From: Lepidodermella squamata
Taxonomy: Eukaryota > Gastrotricha
DNA: 64,000 bases
Assembly (NCBI GenBank): GCA_047495785.1
Contig: JBLDXI010000002.1
Coordinates: forward strand, 868,001-932,000
Direction of reading: 5' to 3'
Positions 41,906-53,371 of the stretch are shown here, one piece after another. A program made the position numbers and the translations under genes. The notes beneath the pieces are model-generated. The model saw nothing but the letters and a program-made list of their open reading frames with translations. It was not told the DNA's origin and did not search any database. Each line of letters starts with the position of its first letter. Position 1 is the stretch's first letter.

Positions 41906-42225
41906 TTTAGGGAGAACTTACGCACATGTTACACCAGGGGATTATCTCGGTCCTCAAGTCGTACGCACCTGGTGAGCCGATTAAGGTGGTGCGAAGTAAG
42001 GGCCGGCTAAGTAAATTGTTATTAGGTTCCGCGCTTTCAGCAAAAGTCAGCAATCGTGACTATTCTGATCATATTATTCATTTTGAATGCAATGCCAAGG
42101 CGTCAAAGAGACACTGTTACCTTACCTGCCGAACATGTCGATGTCGCGTCCTTACCTGCCCAATCAGCCGAAGGTATAGCGTTTTACCCACCCTGAGCAA
42201 TCGATGTTTTCATTCCTTTTTTATT

Positions 42226-43066
42226 ATGGAAGAGGCGCCACCAGTGAAGCGAAAAAGAGGCCGCCCACCCGGTTCTAAGAACAAAGAAAAGCTTCAGCCT
42301 CAACCAGTGGCGCCTGCTGCCTCTGTGCCGACTGCACGCGGCAACAAGCAGCGACAATCGTCACCGCCCCAGCCGGCATTAAGCCCGACCAGCACTTCAA
42401 AAGCTAAGATCGTGCGCGCGGTTCCGTTTTCTGAGCGCGCTGACCTCACTGAGCAGTCGGAATTGCTTGAGGCCTCTGCGCCCATGGTGTCTAGTGACGA
42501 TTTGCCTGGGCTAGAGAATCACTTCAACACCTCACTGAGTCCCGATGAGATGCATGCAATGCTCGACTTGACCCCGGAGACGAACGCCGTGTACTACAAG
42601 TCGACGAAAGGTGGCACGGTCTTGAGCTACGCCGGGCATCGGTACGTCTTCGACCGGCGCTACGTCCGCTGTTACGAGCACCGCACCATGATCAAGTGCC
42701 ACTGTAAGTGGACCGGGCCGTTACCCGATTGGCCCGAAGGTCACAATGACTACTGCTATCGTTTCAAACTCGACGAACCGCCGAAGCTCTCAGGTTTGTC
42801 ACATTCTAATTTCTTAGATAATTGCGTTCTAATTTCTACTTGTTTCAGGTCATGGTGAGCATGAAGCCGATCGGATTTTCATTGGAGTCGAACTCAACAT
42901 GGCCAAATTGCGATGGTTTATCGAAAGACAGCCCGGGATTACGCCTGGTCAGCACTACCGCCAGGTCAAAAGCGAAATCGCCGATATCGAAGTTCGCGAG
43001 GCCTTCCCCGACCTCAAGGAAATCAAATCCGGCCTATACAATCGACGGGCCAAGAAGACGTTGTAA
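42226..43066 (+). CDS. FLYWCH zinc finger protein with AT hook
   Basis: Two exons (42226-42793, 42849-43066) join to 261 residues. The N-terminus has an AT hook, KRKRGRPPGSK (residues 8-18), for AT-rich minor-groove binding, then a Pro/Ser/Gln-rich linker. A FLYWCH-type zinc finger follows: VYYKSTKGGTVLSYAGHRYVF, Cys ligands in CYEH/KCHCKW and His ligands in GHGEHEAD, which is reached only after splicing. The C-terminal LNMAKLRWFIERQPGITPGQ and ending NRRAKKTL are not recognised. FLYWCH proteins in invertebrates are DNA-binding regulators, and some derive from transposases. The reading frame is open upstream to 41926, but the ATG at 42226 starts the AT-hook part and is the best choice. Confidence 0.75.
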
Positions 43067-43517
43067 AAATTCTGATAATTTGTCTGTTTAAAATACTTTT
43101 TGAACTAATTTGTCAGAAGTTGGAATGAAAGAAACCTCAGTTTAATGCATTTCCCATTTTTCGCAAAGTATTTAGAGATTTAAGGGGGCTAGATCTAATT
43201 AAATTTAATAATCCAAATCTTGGATTATTGGTATCAGGAGGTCTCTCACGTTAGCTAGTCAAACATGCTGTTACTTTTTCACCAATTGACACCTGCTGTG
43301 AAAATTAATTCATTAAGAAGTTTGTTTCACACGCAAATACTGATTCTGATTCATTGCAAATCATCCAGCTCAGAAAATCATCGCTGAAATCTAAACAGTT
43401 TTTTGAGATTATCCTAGGAATTTAACAAGTTACCTCACCAGGATAAAGTCACCTAATTGAGGAGCAATATCGCCGTAATTTGGCTTATTTGGCTAATTTA
43501 TCGGTGTTCATTCTAGA
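43067..43517. other. Intergenic, probable promoter of sushi gene
   Basis: No coding sequence. It ends TTCATTCTAG-A-ATG, an acceptor-like sequence right before the start codon of the next gene, as also seen before the paralogue at 46774. Confidence 0.45.
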
Positions 43518-45269
43518 ATGCGTTTGGTAGTTTTACTTCATCTTATTCTAAGCTTCAGTTGTATCAGCTTAGCCTCGGAAAGCAAAAAGGTATACCTAAT
43601 CGAATTTTCGCTCATATCTCGCATTTATTTTGTATTTTCCTCACTTTAGAGAAATCAGCGAACCATATGGAGTTGTTCCAGGCTTAATCTAAGCCGCAGC
43701 AAATATCCTCACCACAGTATCTCATATGCAAAGCCAGGTAGTGATAAATGGCAGCCGATAATTCTATTCCCGCGAATTGGCACCCTGATGAGACTATTGT
43801 GCAATGGCGACGGCGATGATCTTATCGGCCACAATACGACAGCAGTTTGCCAAAGCGACGCCAATTGGTCCGTTAATTTCGCTGACGAAAGCTTTTGCAA
43901 ATGTAACGCTCTAGTCGGCTGTTACGCCAACACATTATCTTTTTGTGTTATTTAGCCCAGTGCAACGGCGAGCCTGAACTGGAGAACGCGTTTTTCGGAA
44001 AGGGTCCGAACTACGAGGGTGCTGTTCGTCCCGGCAGGTGTCAACAAGGATATATGTCGCCGTATGGGGAAATAGCAATGAAATGTCGCGACAAAAAATG
44101 GCAGAAGACCATGGCGTTGGCAATTTGTGAACAAGAGCCAAGTAAGTTGTGGGATACGTGGGATACGTCTTGATTAAGGAAATTTCGGAACAGAAGTAGA
44201 AATATGAGAAATTTGCTTACTAAAGAAAGTGTAAATTTATATAAATGAAGTTATAGAGGCTTTTTTTTTATAAAATATTTTAGCTCTAACTAACAATGAT
44301 GGGGCGCCAGCGCCGTGCCCAGAACCGTAGAAGTCGAAGTCGAGCAACTATTACTTTCATTCTTTCTGTTGTAAATTTCTTAATTGATTTCAAATACCGA
44401 GTCTACATGGAGAACTGCTATTACAATCTTATCGGTTTCATTGATATCAAATAAATATTTCTCACTCCAGATACTGACAGCTCAGAATGCCGAGAACCAT
44501 TTATTTCGAATGGAGTCTTTAGCGACGGTCCCAGGACAGTTTCAACGAGCTTGAACTTCACTTGCAACGAAGGATTCCTGTTGGAGTTGGAAAACACTGC
44601 GATTTGCAAGGATTCTGGCGATGGCTCCTACGACTGGGATATCCTTGGCAGTTGCCTATCAATAGGTGAGTCATCTCTCATTTGCAATCAAAGAGCACCC
44701 GCTAAATCGCGTTTTTTTTCAGTTCCTGCAAAAACTTGCGCTGATCCTGAAGTAGAAGGTGGTAAGTTTTCAAATGGTAGCAACGACATCGGCTCAAGAC
44801 GCGTGTTCGAATGCAACGCGGGCTATCAACTACAGGATGGCGACGGCTACGCGACTTGCGAACTTCAGTATGATAACACGGCTGATTGGGTTTTTTTGGG
44901 CCGGTGTGCGCTGGTTGGTAAGTTCAATCCCCACATCTATGGATCATTTATCTTTTTGCATTAATAGATTCCACACAGTGTGGTGTTCCCGTGGTTGATG
45001 ACGGCAATGTTGTCGCTGGGGATCAGAATACCAGAACTTTCTTAGCTGGGTCAACCGTTACCTTCGAGTGCAAAGATGGCTTCAAGCTAAAAGGTTCCAA
45101 TCAGGCCACCTGTGGCCAAGATTTGCAATGGGCAATCGGCGGGAAATGCGAGAGAGCTGATGCAAGTGTTGACTCCATACTCCCATACGTTAAGACTCGG
45201 GCATCGTCATTATATCTTAAGCTGATTCGTGAACAGTCTTCTGATCTTTCACTTGTTAAAAAACCTTGA
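43518..45269 (+). CDS. Secreted sushi (CCP) domain protein, protease-less paralogue
   Basis: Six exons join to 400 residues: 43518-43589, 43650-43902, 43956-44141, 44471-44665, 44723-44917 and 44968-45269. A signal peptide (MRLVVLLHLILSFSCISLA) leads to about five CCP-like modules. Each has four Cys and a Trp; typical starts are CNGEPELENAFF, CREPFISNGVF, CADPEVEGGKF and CGVPVVDDGNV. All internal introns after exon 2 are phase 1, the usual pattern for shuffled extracellular modules. The last 24 residues (TRASSLYLKLIREQSSDLSLVKKP) match the C-terminal helix of the protease domain in the paralogue at 46774. The trypsin-like domain has therefore been deleted and only its tail remains. Probably an extracellular recognition or binding protein; complement-like immunity is an inference. 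Confidence 0.8.
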
Positions 45270-45442
45270 ATCTCGTAAATATCTCAGTTAATAACCTCGA
45301 TTAGCCTTTTGTTTTGTGACGAATTTTGAACCATCTAACATGGTTTTCAGCCCTATAACAACCATTTTGCGAAATAAATCCTCGTTTTACTGATAGACAT
45401 GTGTGTTGAAATTATTCGCTCAAATGAAAGAAGAAAGAAGGT

Positions 45443-46195
45443 TCGTTCAGTTGTATAGAAAATCAGGAGAACCTCTGCAATCTCCCAAGGCAGCTGGCAC
45501 ATTCCCTACAGTTTCTTGATCTTCGCTTCCTTGGTCCGACCAAAGCCGTTCGCATAATCGCGACCAGCCATAAAGAAGCGAAAATCCGCGAATTAAGCAG
45601 TTGAAGTTATGCGGATCTGTCCTATATTCGAGCGCATGCGTATACTGCCATTCGGAGAATTAATACAAGCGACCCTGCGTCCTTTCCAACTTCAACCTTC
45701 TCATTATTTTAGACAATTCCTCAGGGGTTTTATCCAAGGCCGATATATAGGAGCCATTCGGAAGAAACTCACTGTAATACAACGGCATCTGATGAGTTGA
45801 TCAAACTCCGATCTACGCTGAGAATGCATTTGAGCTGCCCGTCGCTGTTCAGGTTTTTCGGGTCGTAACGAGGCCCGTGGAATGATATTTCATCGGAAAA
45901 GTTGTTGTAGCGATAGAATTCAGTCCAGTTGCTATCGCCGAACCAGGGTGTCCAGAGGAGTATCACTTTCGGCGTCAAATCCCGGGCGGTTTCACGTTGA
46001 AACGGGAGGAAATCGGCGGAAAGGCGTTTCACCCCAGCTTGATCGTTGATAGCATATAAAATGACAGCTACGGTAACAGTTTCGAACGCAAGGTAGAAGC
46101 GAAACCTTGTGCAAAAAACGTTCCAGGGTCCGGCTCTTGTTTATCCCGCTACATTTCCCGACTATCTCCACCGATATCCCCGACGATCTCTTCAA
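45443..46195 (-). pseudogene. GT10 fucosyltransferase, scrambled copy
   Basis: The sequence is derived from the gene at 49484-50752 but in the wrong order. In plus coordinates a C-terminal piece (about 45443-45777) is fused to an N-terminal piece (about 45778-46079) and then to a middle piece (about 46080-46195). Readable parts are WTPWFGDSNWTEFYRYNNF and SVDRSLINSSDA. The catalytic ENS...DYITEK segment is missing or truncated. Non-functional. Confidence 0.85.
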
Positions 46196-46773
46196 ACTGT
46201 CACTTGTTGAAAAGCTTTGAATCTCTGAATTGTCGCAATTAATCTCAATTACTGTCTTCTATTTCATGTGATCAAAAGTTGGAAAATTGCATAGTTAAAA
46301 CAACAATCTTTAACAATTTAAGCCTAACTAAGCCTAGAGACAACCACTTTAAGAAATAAATCCTTACTGATAGACAAATGTGTTGGATGGACACTAAATA
46401 ATAAATCTTGAAAACTGCCAATTGCTAACGATTCATAGAATGGATTGAATTTTGTGAAAAGTTTGCGGTATCAGCTAGGTGTTACGCTGTCACCGCTTCT
46501 CCAAGTGACATATGCCACGAAACATATTCGTTACGAAATACTTTTCACACATAGGAGTTCTACTGAAACGAGGCATAGCAAGCTATATGTCCATGGTTTC
46601 ACAAGTTCGTATTCACTGCCTATCAGATCTTGTTTATAAAACGTCTGGTTATAATTACCTTTTCATGTGGGATGATTTGTCATAGGTTCCAGGTAACGTC
46701 CAACTAACGATGCATTCTTCAGCGAAATAAGTTCCTCCATTGTATCTATGTACCTTTGCAATATCATTTTAGA
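46196..46773. other. 3'-end relic of protease gene and spacer
   Basis: At 46198-46420 a copy of the C-terminal codons and 3' untranslated region of the serine protease homologue is recognisable (LSLVEKL then stop, and an AATAAA-containing segment). The rest shows no gene up to the TTTTAG-A-ATG start of the next gene. Confidence 0.6.
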
Positions 46774-49316
46774 ATGCGCCTGGAAATGGAAATTAATTAT
46801 GCTCTATGCCTGAGCTTTATTGGCCTAGCCTTGGCTTACAAAAAGGTATAAGTAATCAGGCTTTGGATCTTTTTTTAGAAGCATACTCTTGCTGATATCC
46901 CTAGTTCGAACATTGCGGCTAACCCATCAAATTTGCAACTTCCTTATGATTATGACCTTACAACTATACCAAAACAAAGTTATGCGGTGTGTTTATTGTC
47001 AAATTTTTCATCTTTCAGGCGTTGCCAATGTGCCACGTTCCTCATGTCGACTCATTAATCGTCGAGCCTTTTGGCACGACATGTAGCACTGACGATTTTA
47101 TTCAAGGCGAGGATGGTCGAATCACTTACGTCAAAGCTGGTTGTTCTGTTAAAGTCAAGTGTTCAACTGGACTCGAGTTGACCTCGGGATTGGATGATGA
47201 GGAAGCTAATCCTTACCTAAAGTGCTTGGAGACCGGCAGGTGGGACTATCCTTTCTACTACAAATGCGAATTTGTGAGCAATGGATTGTTGATTTTTCCT
47301 GAAAATTCAATTTACCTAATTTATCGCAGGAAACAAGGGGTGTCTTATTCTGTAAGCTGTTCAGAGTAAATCGGCACACTCATCCCAACCACGTCATCAA
47401 ATATTGGGTCAATAACTACTGGCTCGATAGGAAGGCAAAGGCGCCATTGCAAGGCGATAAGGCGAGGCTTGAATGTTTGAACGGCGCTGATCAACACGGC
47501 CATAACATGACTTCTATTTGCGGAGAGGACAGCAGCTGGAGTGTTGATTTGCTGAGCTCACAGTTTTGCCAACGTATTATATGATCTTTGTTGTAGATTT
47601 TACTACTCATTTCGATGTTTCTTAAGCTTTGTGTAAAGGTGAACCGGAGCTTGCTAATGCTGTTTATTCGACTGGCGGCTTTGCTGATGGAGATGTCAGG
47701 ATGGGAGAATGTGTCAATGGCTATCAAGTGGTTCATGGCCAGACATTGGATATGATCTGTCGCAAAGGCGTGTGGGTGACGCTGAATCCTCTCGTATCAT
47801 GTGAATCATGTGAGTAGTCCTGAGATTTTGTGGAGAATTTTGTGACTGAACGGTACATTTCTTACTGCTTTCAGATCTTGATAGCGCTGATTGGAAGTCC
47901 GCGTCCTGCTTTAACCCGGAGATGCCGAATGGTGTTTTCGATGACGGCCGGAACGGAGTGAATTCGCAAAGGCACTTTACTTGCAAGGAAGGATTTATTC
48001 TTGAAGAAGTGAATTACGCGGAATGCGCAATGAAATCGGATGGCATGCTCGATTGGGTCTACCATGGCAGGTGTTTACCTAAAGGTGAGGTTATAAACTG
48101 TCATTAACTTGAATTGTGACTGTTATACTCTTAATATAGTCTCTTGTGCCGAACCAACCATTGACAACGGGCGTTTCGAGGAAGGATCTAATGCCATCGA
48201 CGCGAGACGAAAATTCATTTGCGATGACGGTTACATTGGCGAAGGTTACGCTGTTTGCGAAATATTGCTGGAAACTGGCAACGCTGAATGGAGCGCAAAC
48301 GGATTTTGCCAAAGAGGTTTCACAACAATATTTGTCTCGTAAATAATGCTGCTAACATGCTGGGTTATCGACGTAGCGCGATCGAAATTTCTCAACTTGA
48401 CATAGGTTAAATATTTCTGTACATATTTTCCAGATAAGATTTTATGTGGCAGGCCTGAAAATGCGACGAAAGCGGACGTTAAAATCCGCTGCGATGACAC
48501 GATGGATGTTTACGCAGATGACTATCATGATGAATATATTGACGATGTGGTGAATCACGATGACTCCTGGCCATGGCTAGTTTCGATCCGACGCGGTGAC
48601 GGCAAACACATCTGCACTGGGAGCCTCATATCACCGCAGCACATTGTCACGGGGGCACATTGTTTCTATGGAACTAAGCCTGAAAGCTATATCGTTCAAG
48701 TTGGCCGCGTTGCTAAGGACAAACAAGACTCTACGATTCAAACTCCCGCAGTTGAAGATATCATCATCCACCCAGATTACCACCAAAGTTCCATCAGCAG
48801 ATTCGATGGTGATATTGCTATTATTCGCCTGAAAGCTCCTGGAGCTGTCATTAACGAGTTTGTCTCTCCGATTTGCTTGCCGGAGAACAGTAGCTTGCGC
48901 CTGCCGGAGGAAGTAAAATGCGACGCCACTGGTTTTGGATTTGGGGCATGGGAGCACTCCGTTAGGCAGCTTATTCCGAACAGTGTGTGCAAACAGCGGG
49001 ATAATAGAATCAAGGTTTGGCGTTGTACTTTGCTACGTTTGGTTGTTGTAACTCTTCTATTCAGAGACTTCTAAAAGTGCGGATGCTGTGTGCTGTCCCG
49101 GATAGCGAGTCAACTTTCTGCCACGAAGATGCCGGTAGTCCGTTGAGCTGTAAAATGGGCGGCGAAAACCTTGACGCCTGGGTGCTAACTGGTATCGCTT
49201 CTTTTGGATTTGGCTGCAGCACACGGCTGAATCCTGGCGTTTTCACTCGTACATCGACATTTCTCAAGTTTATCCACGAACATGCTTTTGATCTGTCACT
49301 TGTTGAGAAACCATGA
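46774..49316 (+). CDS. Sushi-domain serine protease homologue (catalytic Ser lost)
   Basis: Eight exons join to 657 residues: 46774-46845, 47019-47273, 47330-47573, 47627-47809, 47875-48084, 48140-48316, 48434-49014 and 49065-49316. A signal peptide and CCP-like modules (CKGEPELANAVY, CFNPEMPNGVF, CAEPTIDNGRF) precede a trypsin-fold domain from about residue 418 (NHDDSWPWLVSI). The catalytic His456 (TGAHC) and Asp507 (DGDIAII) are present. The Ser position in the CHEDAGSPL box is Ala597, where active enzymes have GDSGGPL. No Arg/Lys-Ile activation site precedes VVNHDD. It should be a non-catalytic protease homologue, probably a secreted cofactor or recognition protein. The architecture recalls clotting factor C or MASP-type proteases. 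It is paired with a convergent fucosyltransferase gene. Confidence 0.85.
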
Positions 49317-49483
49317 ATCTCGAAAATACCTCCTTTTCTCGCTCTTATGATCAAATTTGTTAAAAAATGAATGTTCATCCATTTAAGCCTGCAAACAACC
49401 ATTGTGCGAAATAAATCCTTGTTTTACTGATAGAAAAATTAGTTGAAATTATTGGTTCGAATGAAAGAAGGAAGAAAGTTCGT

Positions 49484-50752
49484 TCAGTTGTATAGAAAAT
49501 CAGGAGGACCTCTGCAATCTCCCAAGGCAGCTGGCACATTCTCCGCAGTTTCTTGAACTTCGCTCCCTTGGTCCGACCATAGCCTTTCGCACAATCGCGA
49601 CCAGCCATAAAGAAGCGGAAATCCGCGAATTAAGTAGTTGAAGTTATGCGGATCTGTCCTATATTCGAGTTCATGCGTATACTGCCACTCGTAGAATTGA
49701 TACAGGCGACCCTGCGACCTTTCCAACTTTAACCTTCTCATTATTTTAGACAATTCCTCCGGGGTTTTATCCAAGGCCGATAAATAGGAACCATTCGGAA
49801 GAAACTCACTGTAATTCGCTCCTCCGTAAACAATCGGAATCAATCCGAATTCCAAGTTCTGATAGTAACCGGTATAGGCCTTTTCAGTGATGTAATCGTC
49901 GCAGATTGAGTTTTCGAACGCGAGGTAGAAGCGAAACCTTGAGAAAAATCGTCGAATATTTCCACGGTATTGTTCGAAAAACCGTTCCAGTGTCCGGGTC
50001 TCGTTTATCCCGCTACATTTTCCGACAATCTCCACTGATATCCCCGACATCTTCAATCGATGTATATAATCCTCTCGACCTGACAGCGCGTCGCAATTGC
50101 TGACGATCCATAACGCATCCACTGGTCTTTTCCAGAAATTATCGACAAATTTCGCGATTTTACGCCGAATTTTAAGTTTCTTCTCAAGACGAATAGGCTC
50201 TAATCGCGGAAAAATATTGCCATAAGGGAAGAACACATGATTTTTCGAGTTTGACCTAAGATAGGACATGGTCCAGTTGAACTTCACCCAGCCAGGGTAT
50301 GATAAGTTGCTATCAAGTCGAGCCGGTGCTTCCAGCAGGAAATAAATCCATTTCTGCCACGAATGCCTAGGTAGAACCATGCTGACATTTGTATCATCCT
50401 TCCAACCATGGAATACAACGGCATGTGATGAGTTGATCAAACTCCGATCCACGCTGAGAATGCATTTGAGCTGCCCGTCGCTGTTCAGGTTTTTCGGGTC
50501 GTAACGAGGCCCGTGGAATGATATCTCATCTGAAAAGTTGTTGTAGCGATAGAATTCAGTCCAATTGCTATCGCCGAACCAGGGTGTCCAAAGGAGTATC
50601 ACTTTCGGCGTGAAATCCCGGGCGGTTTCACGTTGAAACGGGAGAAAACTGACGGAAAGGCGTTTCACTCCAGCTTGATCGTAGATAGCATATAGAATGA
50701 CAGCTACGGTAACTGAGCTGCATAGAAAAATGAAAACACCGCGATAGTTCAT
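49484..50752 (-). CDS. Alpha-1,3-fucosyltransferase (GT10), copy A
   Basis: The intronless gene encodes 422 residues with type II Golgi topology: a short cytosolic start, a membrane anchor GVFIFLCSSVTVAVILYAI (about 5-23) and a luminal domain. The donor-site signature of GT10 enzymes, FYLAFENSICDDYITEKAY, is complete at about residues 275-293, preceded by SNCDALSGREDYI. Several N-glycosylation sequons occur. The enzyme should transfer fucose from GDP-fucose to N-acetylglucosamine-containing glycans in the Golgi. It converges on the protease homologue gene and only about 170 bp separate their ends. Closely similar to the inverted copy at 53372; it stops at DFLYN where that copy reads on. Confidence 0.9.
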   Translation of the reverse strand: MNYRGVFIFLCSSVTVAVILYAIYDQAGVKRLSVSFLPFQRETARDFTPKVILLWTPWFGDSNWTEFYRYNNFSDEISFHGPRYDPKNLNSDGQLKCILSVDRSLINSSHAVVFHGWKDDTNVSMVLPRHSWQKWIYFLLEAPARLDSNLSYPGWVKFNWTMSYLRSNSKNHVFFPYGNIFPRLEPIRLEKKLKIRRKIAKFVDNFWKRPVDALWIVSNCDALSGREDYIHRLKMSGISVEIVGKCSGINETRTLERFFEQYRGNIRRFFSRFRFYLAFENSICDDYITEKAYTGYYQNLEFGLIPIVYGGANYSEFLPNGSYLSALDKTPEELSKIMRRLKLERSQGRLYQFYEWQYTHELEYRTDPHNFNYLIRGFPLLYGWSRLCERLWSDQGSEVQETAENVPAALGDCRGPPDFLYN

Positions 50753-51741
50753 TCCGCATATTTGAGGGTGAAACCGGCTGAAACTTGGCTATGTAATATT
50801 GTTGTCTGCAGATAATGCTGTATTTTAAAACACAATTATATACACATATAGGCGATTTTGTAGTAGCAAATGCGTAGTAGCAGAGACTATTATATATGTA
50901 TGTGCTGCGGATAATATGTAGTACTCGCAATGTTTCCGGCTTCGCTTGCGTGCCTCTATAGCATGTGCTCTCATTCAGACATGGGCGTATACTGCGAGGA
51001 GTTGTTTTTGGGACAGTAGCGTGCTTTTCCAACTCTCCGCATCTGCTCCGTGACTTCGCCTTTGAATTGTAGTAGGAACAATCGAGGTATGACTCTCTTG
51101 GTGTTTTTCAGTTATTGTAAGCATCTAGCTATGCGAGAAAACACTTGACACGAAGCAGAACGCTTAGCAATAAAGCTGCTTGATGACTTGTCAATGGGGT
51201 CACCGTAACGCAGGGTGGCACGTTTTCAGAGATGCTGCAGAGTTGTCACTGTGCGCTGTGTCATTTGCTGCACAGGAAAAATAGGACAAAGGCTATTGCA
51301 TCACGTATCGCCAATGCCTACTTCAAAGTTGGATATCTTACATAGTCCGGAGTCACTGAGTTAAAAGCTTGCTCAAGAACCGAGTTTCAACAACTTCCTA
51401 TTCCTTTATCCTGTTTCCGCCTTTCCTCTTCCTCCAGTTGGATTGTTTACATAGCGAAGAAAGTTCCTAACAACGTTTAGGGATGGGGGCAAGGACAATC
51501 TTTCCGGTTTTGAGCCACGATTTCGCTGTAGATTTTAAGAATATCATTACCAACACTTTCAGTAACAAAACAGCGTGCAAATTTATTAATTAGAAAAAGA
51601 CTTCTTCGCAATTGCGATCTGTCGTTTTGTATTCCGATTTCTTCCGAGAGCAAAATGAGGTCTCCGATTTTCGCCTGTTTGTTATTTGAACCAATCTGCT
51701 TCAGCAGCCGTGTTAACTAGTGTTTCATCCGCCTATCTTGC
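50753..51741. other. Upstream region of fucosyltransferase A
   Basis: Positions about 50753-50990 are inverted and similar to 53150-53371, upstream of the other intact fucosyltransferase. The duplication thus included the promoter side. The remainder to 51700 has no recognised gene. Confidence 0.6.
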
Positions 51742-51990
51742 ATGAGCAACATGAGCTCGAGAAACTTCTTAGTAGGATCAGACCCAGCACCCAGCATTGC
51801 GGCCGTAATCGGGCGGGTATTGCGGGATCACTTGCCGAGGTTTTTCATCTTCGGGATAGTCGAAATCTGGAAAGTGGCTGCGGAAGATGAGATGGCCAAA
51901 TTGCCGGTTAATTATAAAAACGAAGGCCAAAATGGCCAAAATGGCCAAAAAGCCAGTGAGAAGTCGCAGCATCACCAAGTTGGAGCGCAT
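51660..51990 (-). pseudogene. Single-pass membrane protein, broken copy
   Basis: A diverged copy of the 56997-57377 gene. The first 63 residues are well preserved (MRSNLVMLRLLTGF to QVIPQYPPDYGRN). Then a small frame change and a stop in the continuation (after DRRMKH) end it. A tandem GGCCAAAAT repeat lies inside the membrane-segment codons. Confidence 0.8.
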
Positions 51991-53371
51991 TTTTCAAATT
52001 CATTGCAATTCATAGAGAATAGAGATACCTATATATTTGAGGTGGGCAACCCAACTGTTGTTACGATACAAAAATATCTTTTTCACTATGGTATATATTC
52101 TGGTCATATATTTTGATCAGATCAAGACTGAGCAGCAATGGCCCACCTCAAATCTTATGCCACGTGAAAGAGCAGCTCGCGTTCTATATGCATGCAAAAT
52201 TTGGTGAAAAACGGAGATATCCGTTTTGAGAAAGCACTCGATTTATTAATGCAGATCACAATTTTAGCTCGAGTGCTTACTCTGGTCATTTTTTTCTCTG
52301 TGGATAATGTCTTACAAATTTCTCGTATTCGACACGTTACTTTTCATTATTTTTTCCATCTAAAGTACAGTCATTCAAATTACACATTTCGCTTTCCACA
52401 ACTTGCGTTCACTATTCACTACTTGCTGATGAAACGTGTCCAGTAAGGCTACCTAGGTTTTAATTTTTCATCGCTACAGACTGCAGTAAAGTTCATCGCC
52501 ATGAATCCGTATATGTAATACAATGAGTAGCCGTTCAAACAGCATTAATATGCGTATTTATTACATTTGACGGTTAACAAGTGAAAAATGGGGTTTGGCA
52601 ACATTTTTGACATCGTGAGATTTTGATGCCGCTTTCACCATTTTGATCGAATCAATGCTTGCAAGTAAACCAAAATCAATAAGCCATTTCAGCGACACTT
52701 TGGGGTCTCGCGTCTTTTGATGCGGACGGGAGCCTTCTGAAGTTCTTATTAAAAAAATTCAAAACCCTTATAAGAAACCCTAGCGAAGGAAATCTCCAAG
52801 AATCGTCTCTCTTTAAGTCAACAACATTTTGCCATTTGATGGAAAAATACAAAAATTTCGCAAAACCTCACTTCGTTTGTTAACAGCCATTTCATTCGAC
52901 TCGCTTTTGAAAGACTTATTATCAAAACTTGCTGTACAGTTATTACATTAGTATTCACCCGGTTTTACATGGCACGATTCAAGGCAAAAAATCCGCATGT
53001 TAGGTGGCGTTGAATTACTGCTCTTTCATGTGCTCCAGTGGCCTGTTGTTCAAATTAGTACTTGAGGATTTGGAAATATAAACCTGAAAATTTTTTCGAT
53101 CGCATTGACTTTTACCGCCTCACGTCATATAAACAAGCCTAGAGATTCCGCGCTGCCTACGATATGTCTAAATGAGAGCACATGCTATAGAGGCACGCAA
53201 CACAGCCGGAAACATTGCGAGTACTACAAATTATCCGCAGCACATACATATATTGCGGCTACTGCAATATCGCCTATGCGTATATTTCTGTTCTAAAATA
53301 CAGCATTACCTGCATACATCGACAATATTACACAGTCAAGTTCCAGCCAGTTTCACCCTCAAATATGCGGA
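51991..53371. other. Spacer with inverted-repeat segments
   Basis: No gene is supported. The segment about 52062-52165 has an inverted match at about 55220-55305 (CAAGACTGAGCAGCAATGG region). The segment 53150-53371 is the duplicated upstream region of the fucosyltransferase gene. Confidence 0.5.

Noticed and set aside
41926-42225. Upstream extension of the FLYWCH protein frame by 100 codons
   Set aside because: The extension is Cys/Arg-rich with no family resemblance and overlaps sequence near the protease relic. The ATG at 42226 begins directly at the AT-hook part.
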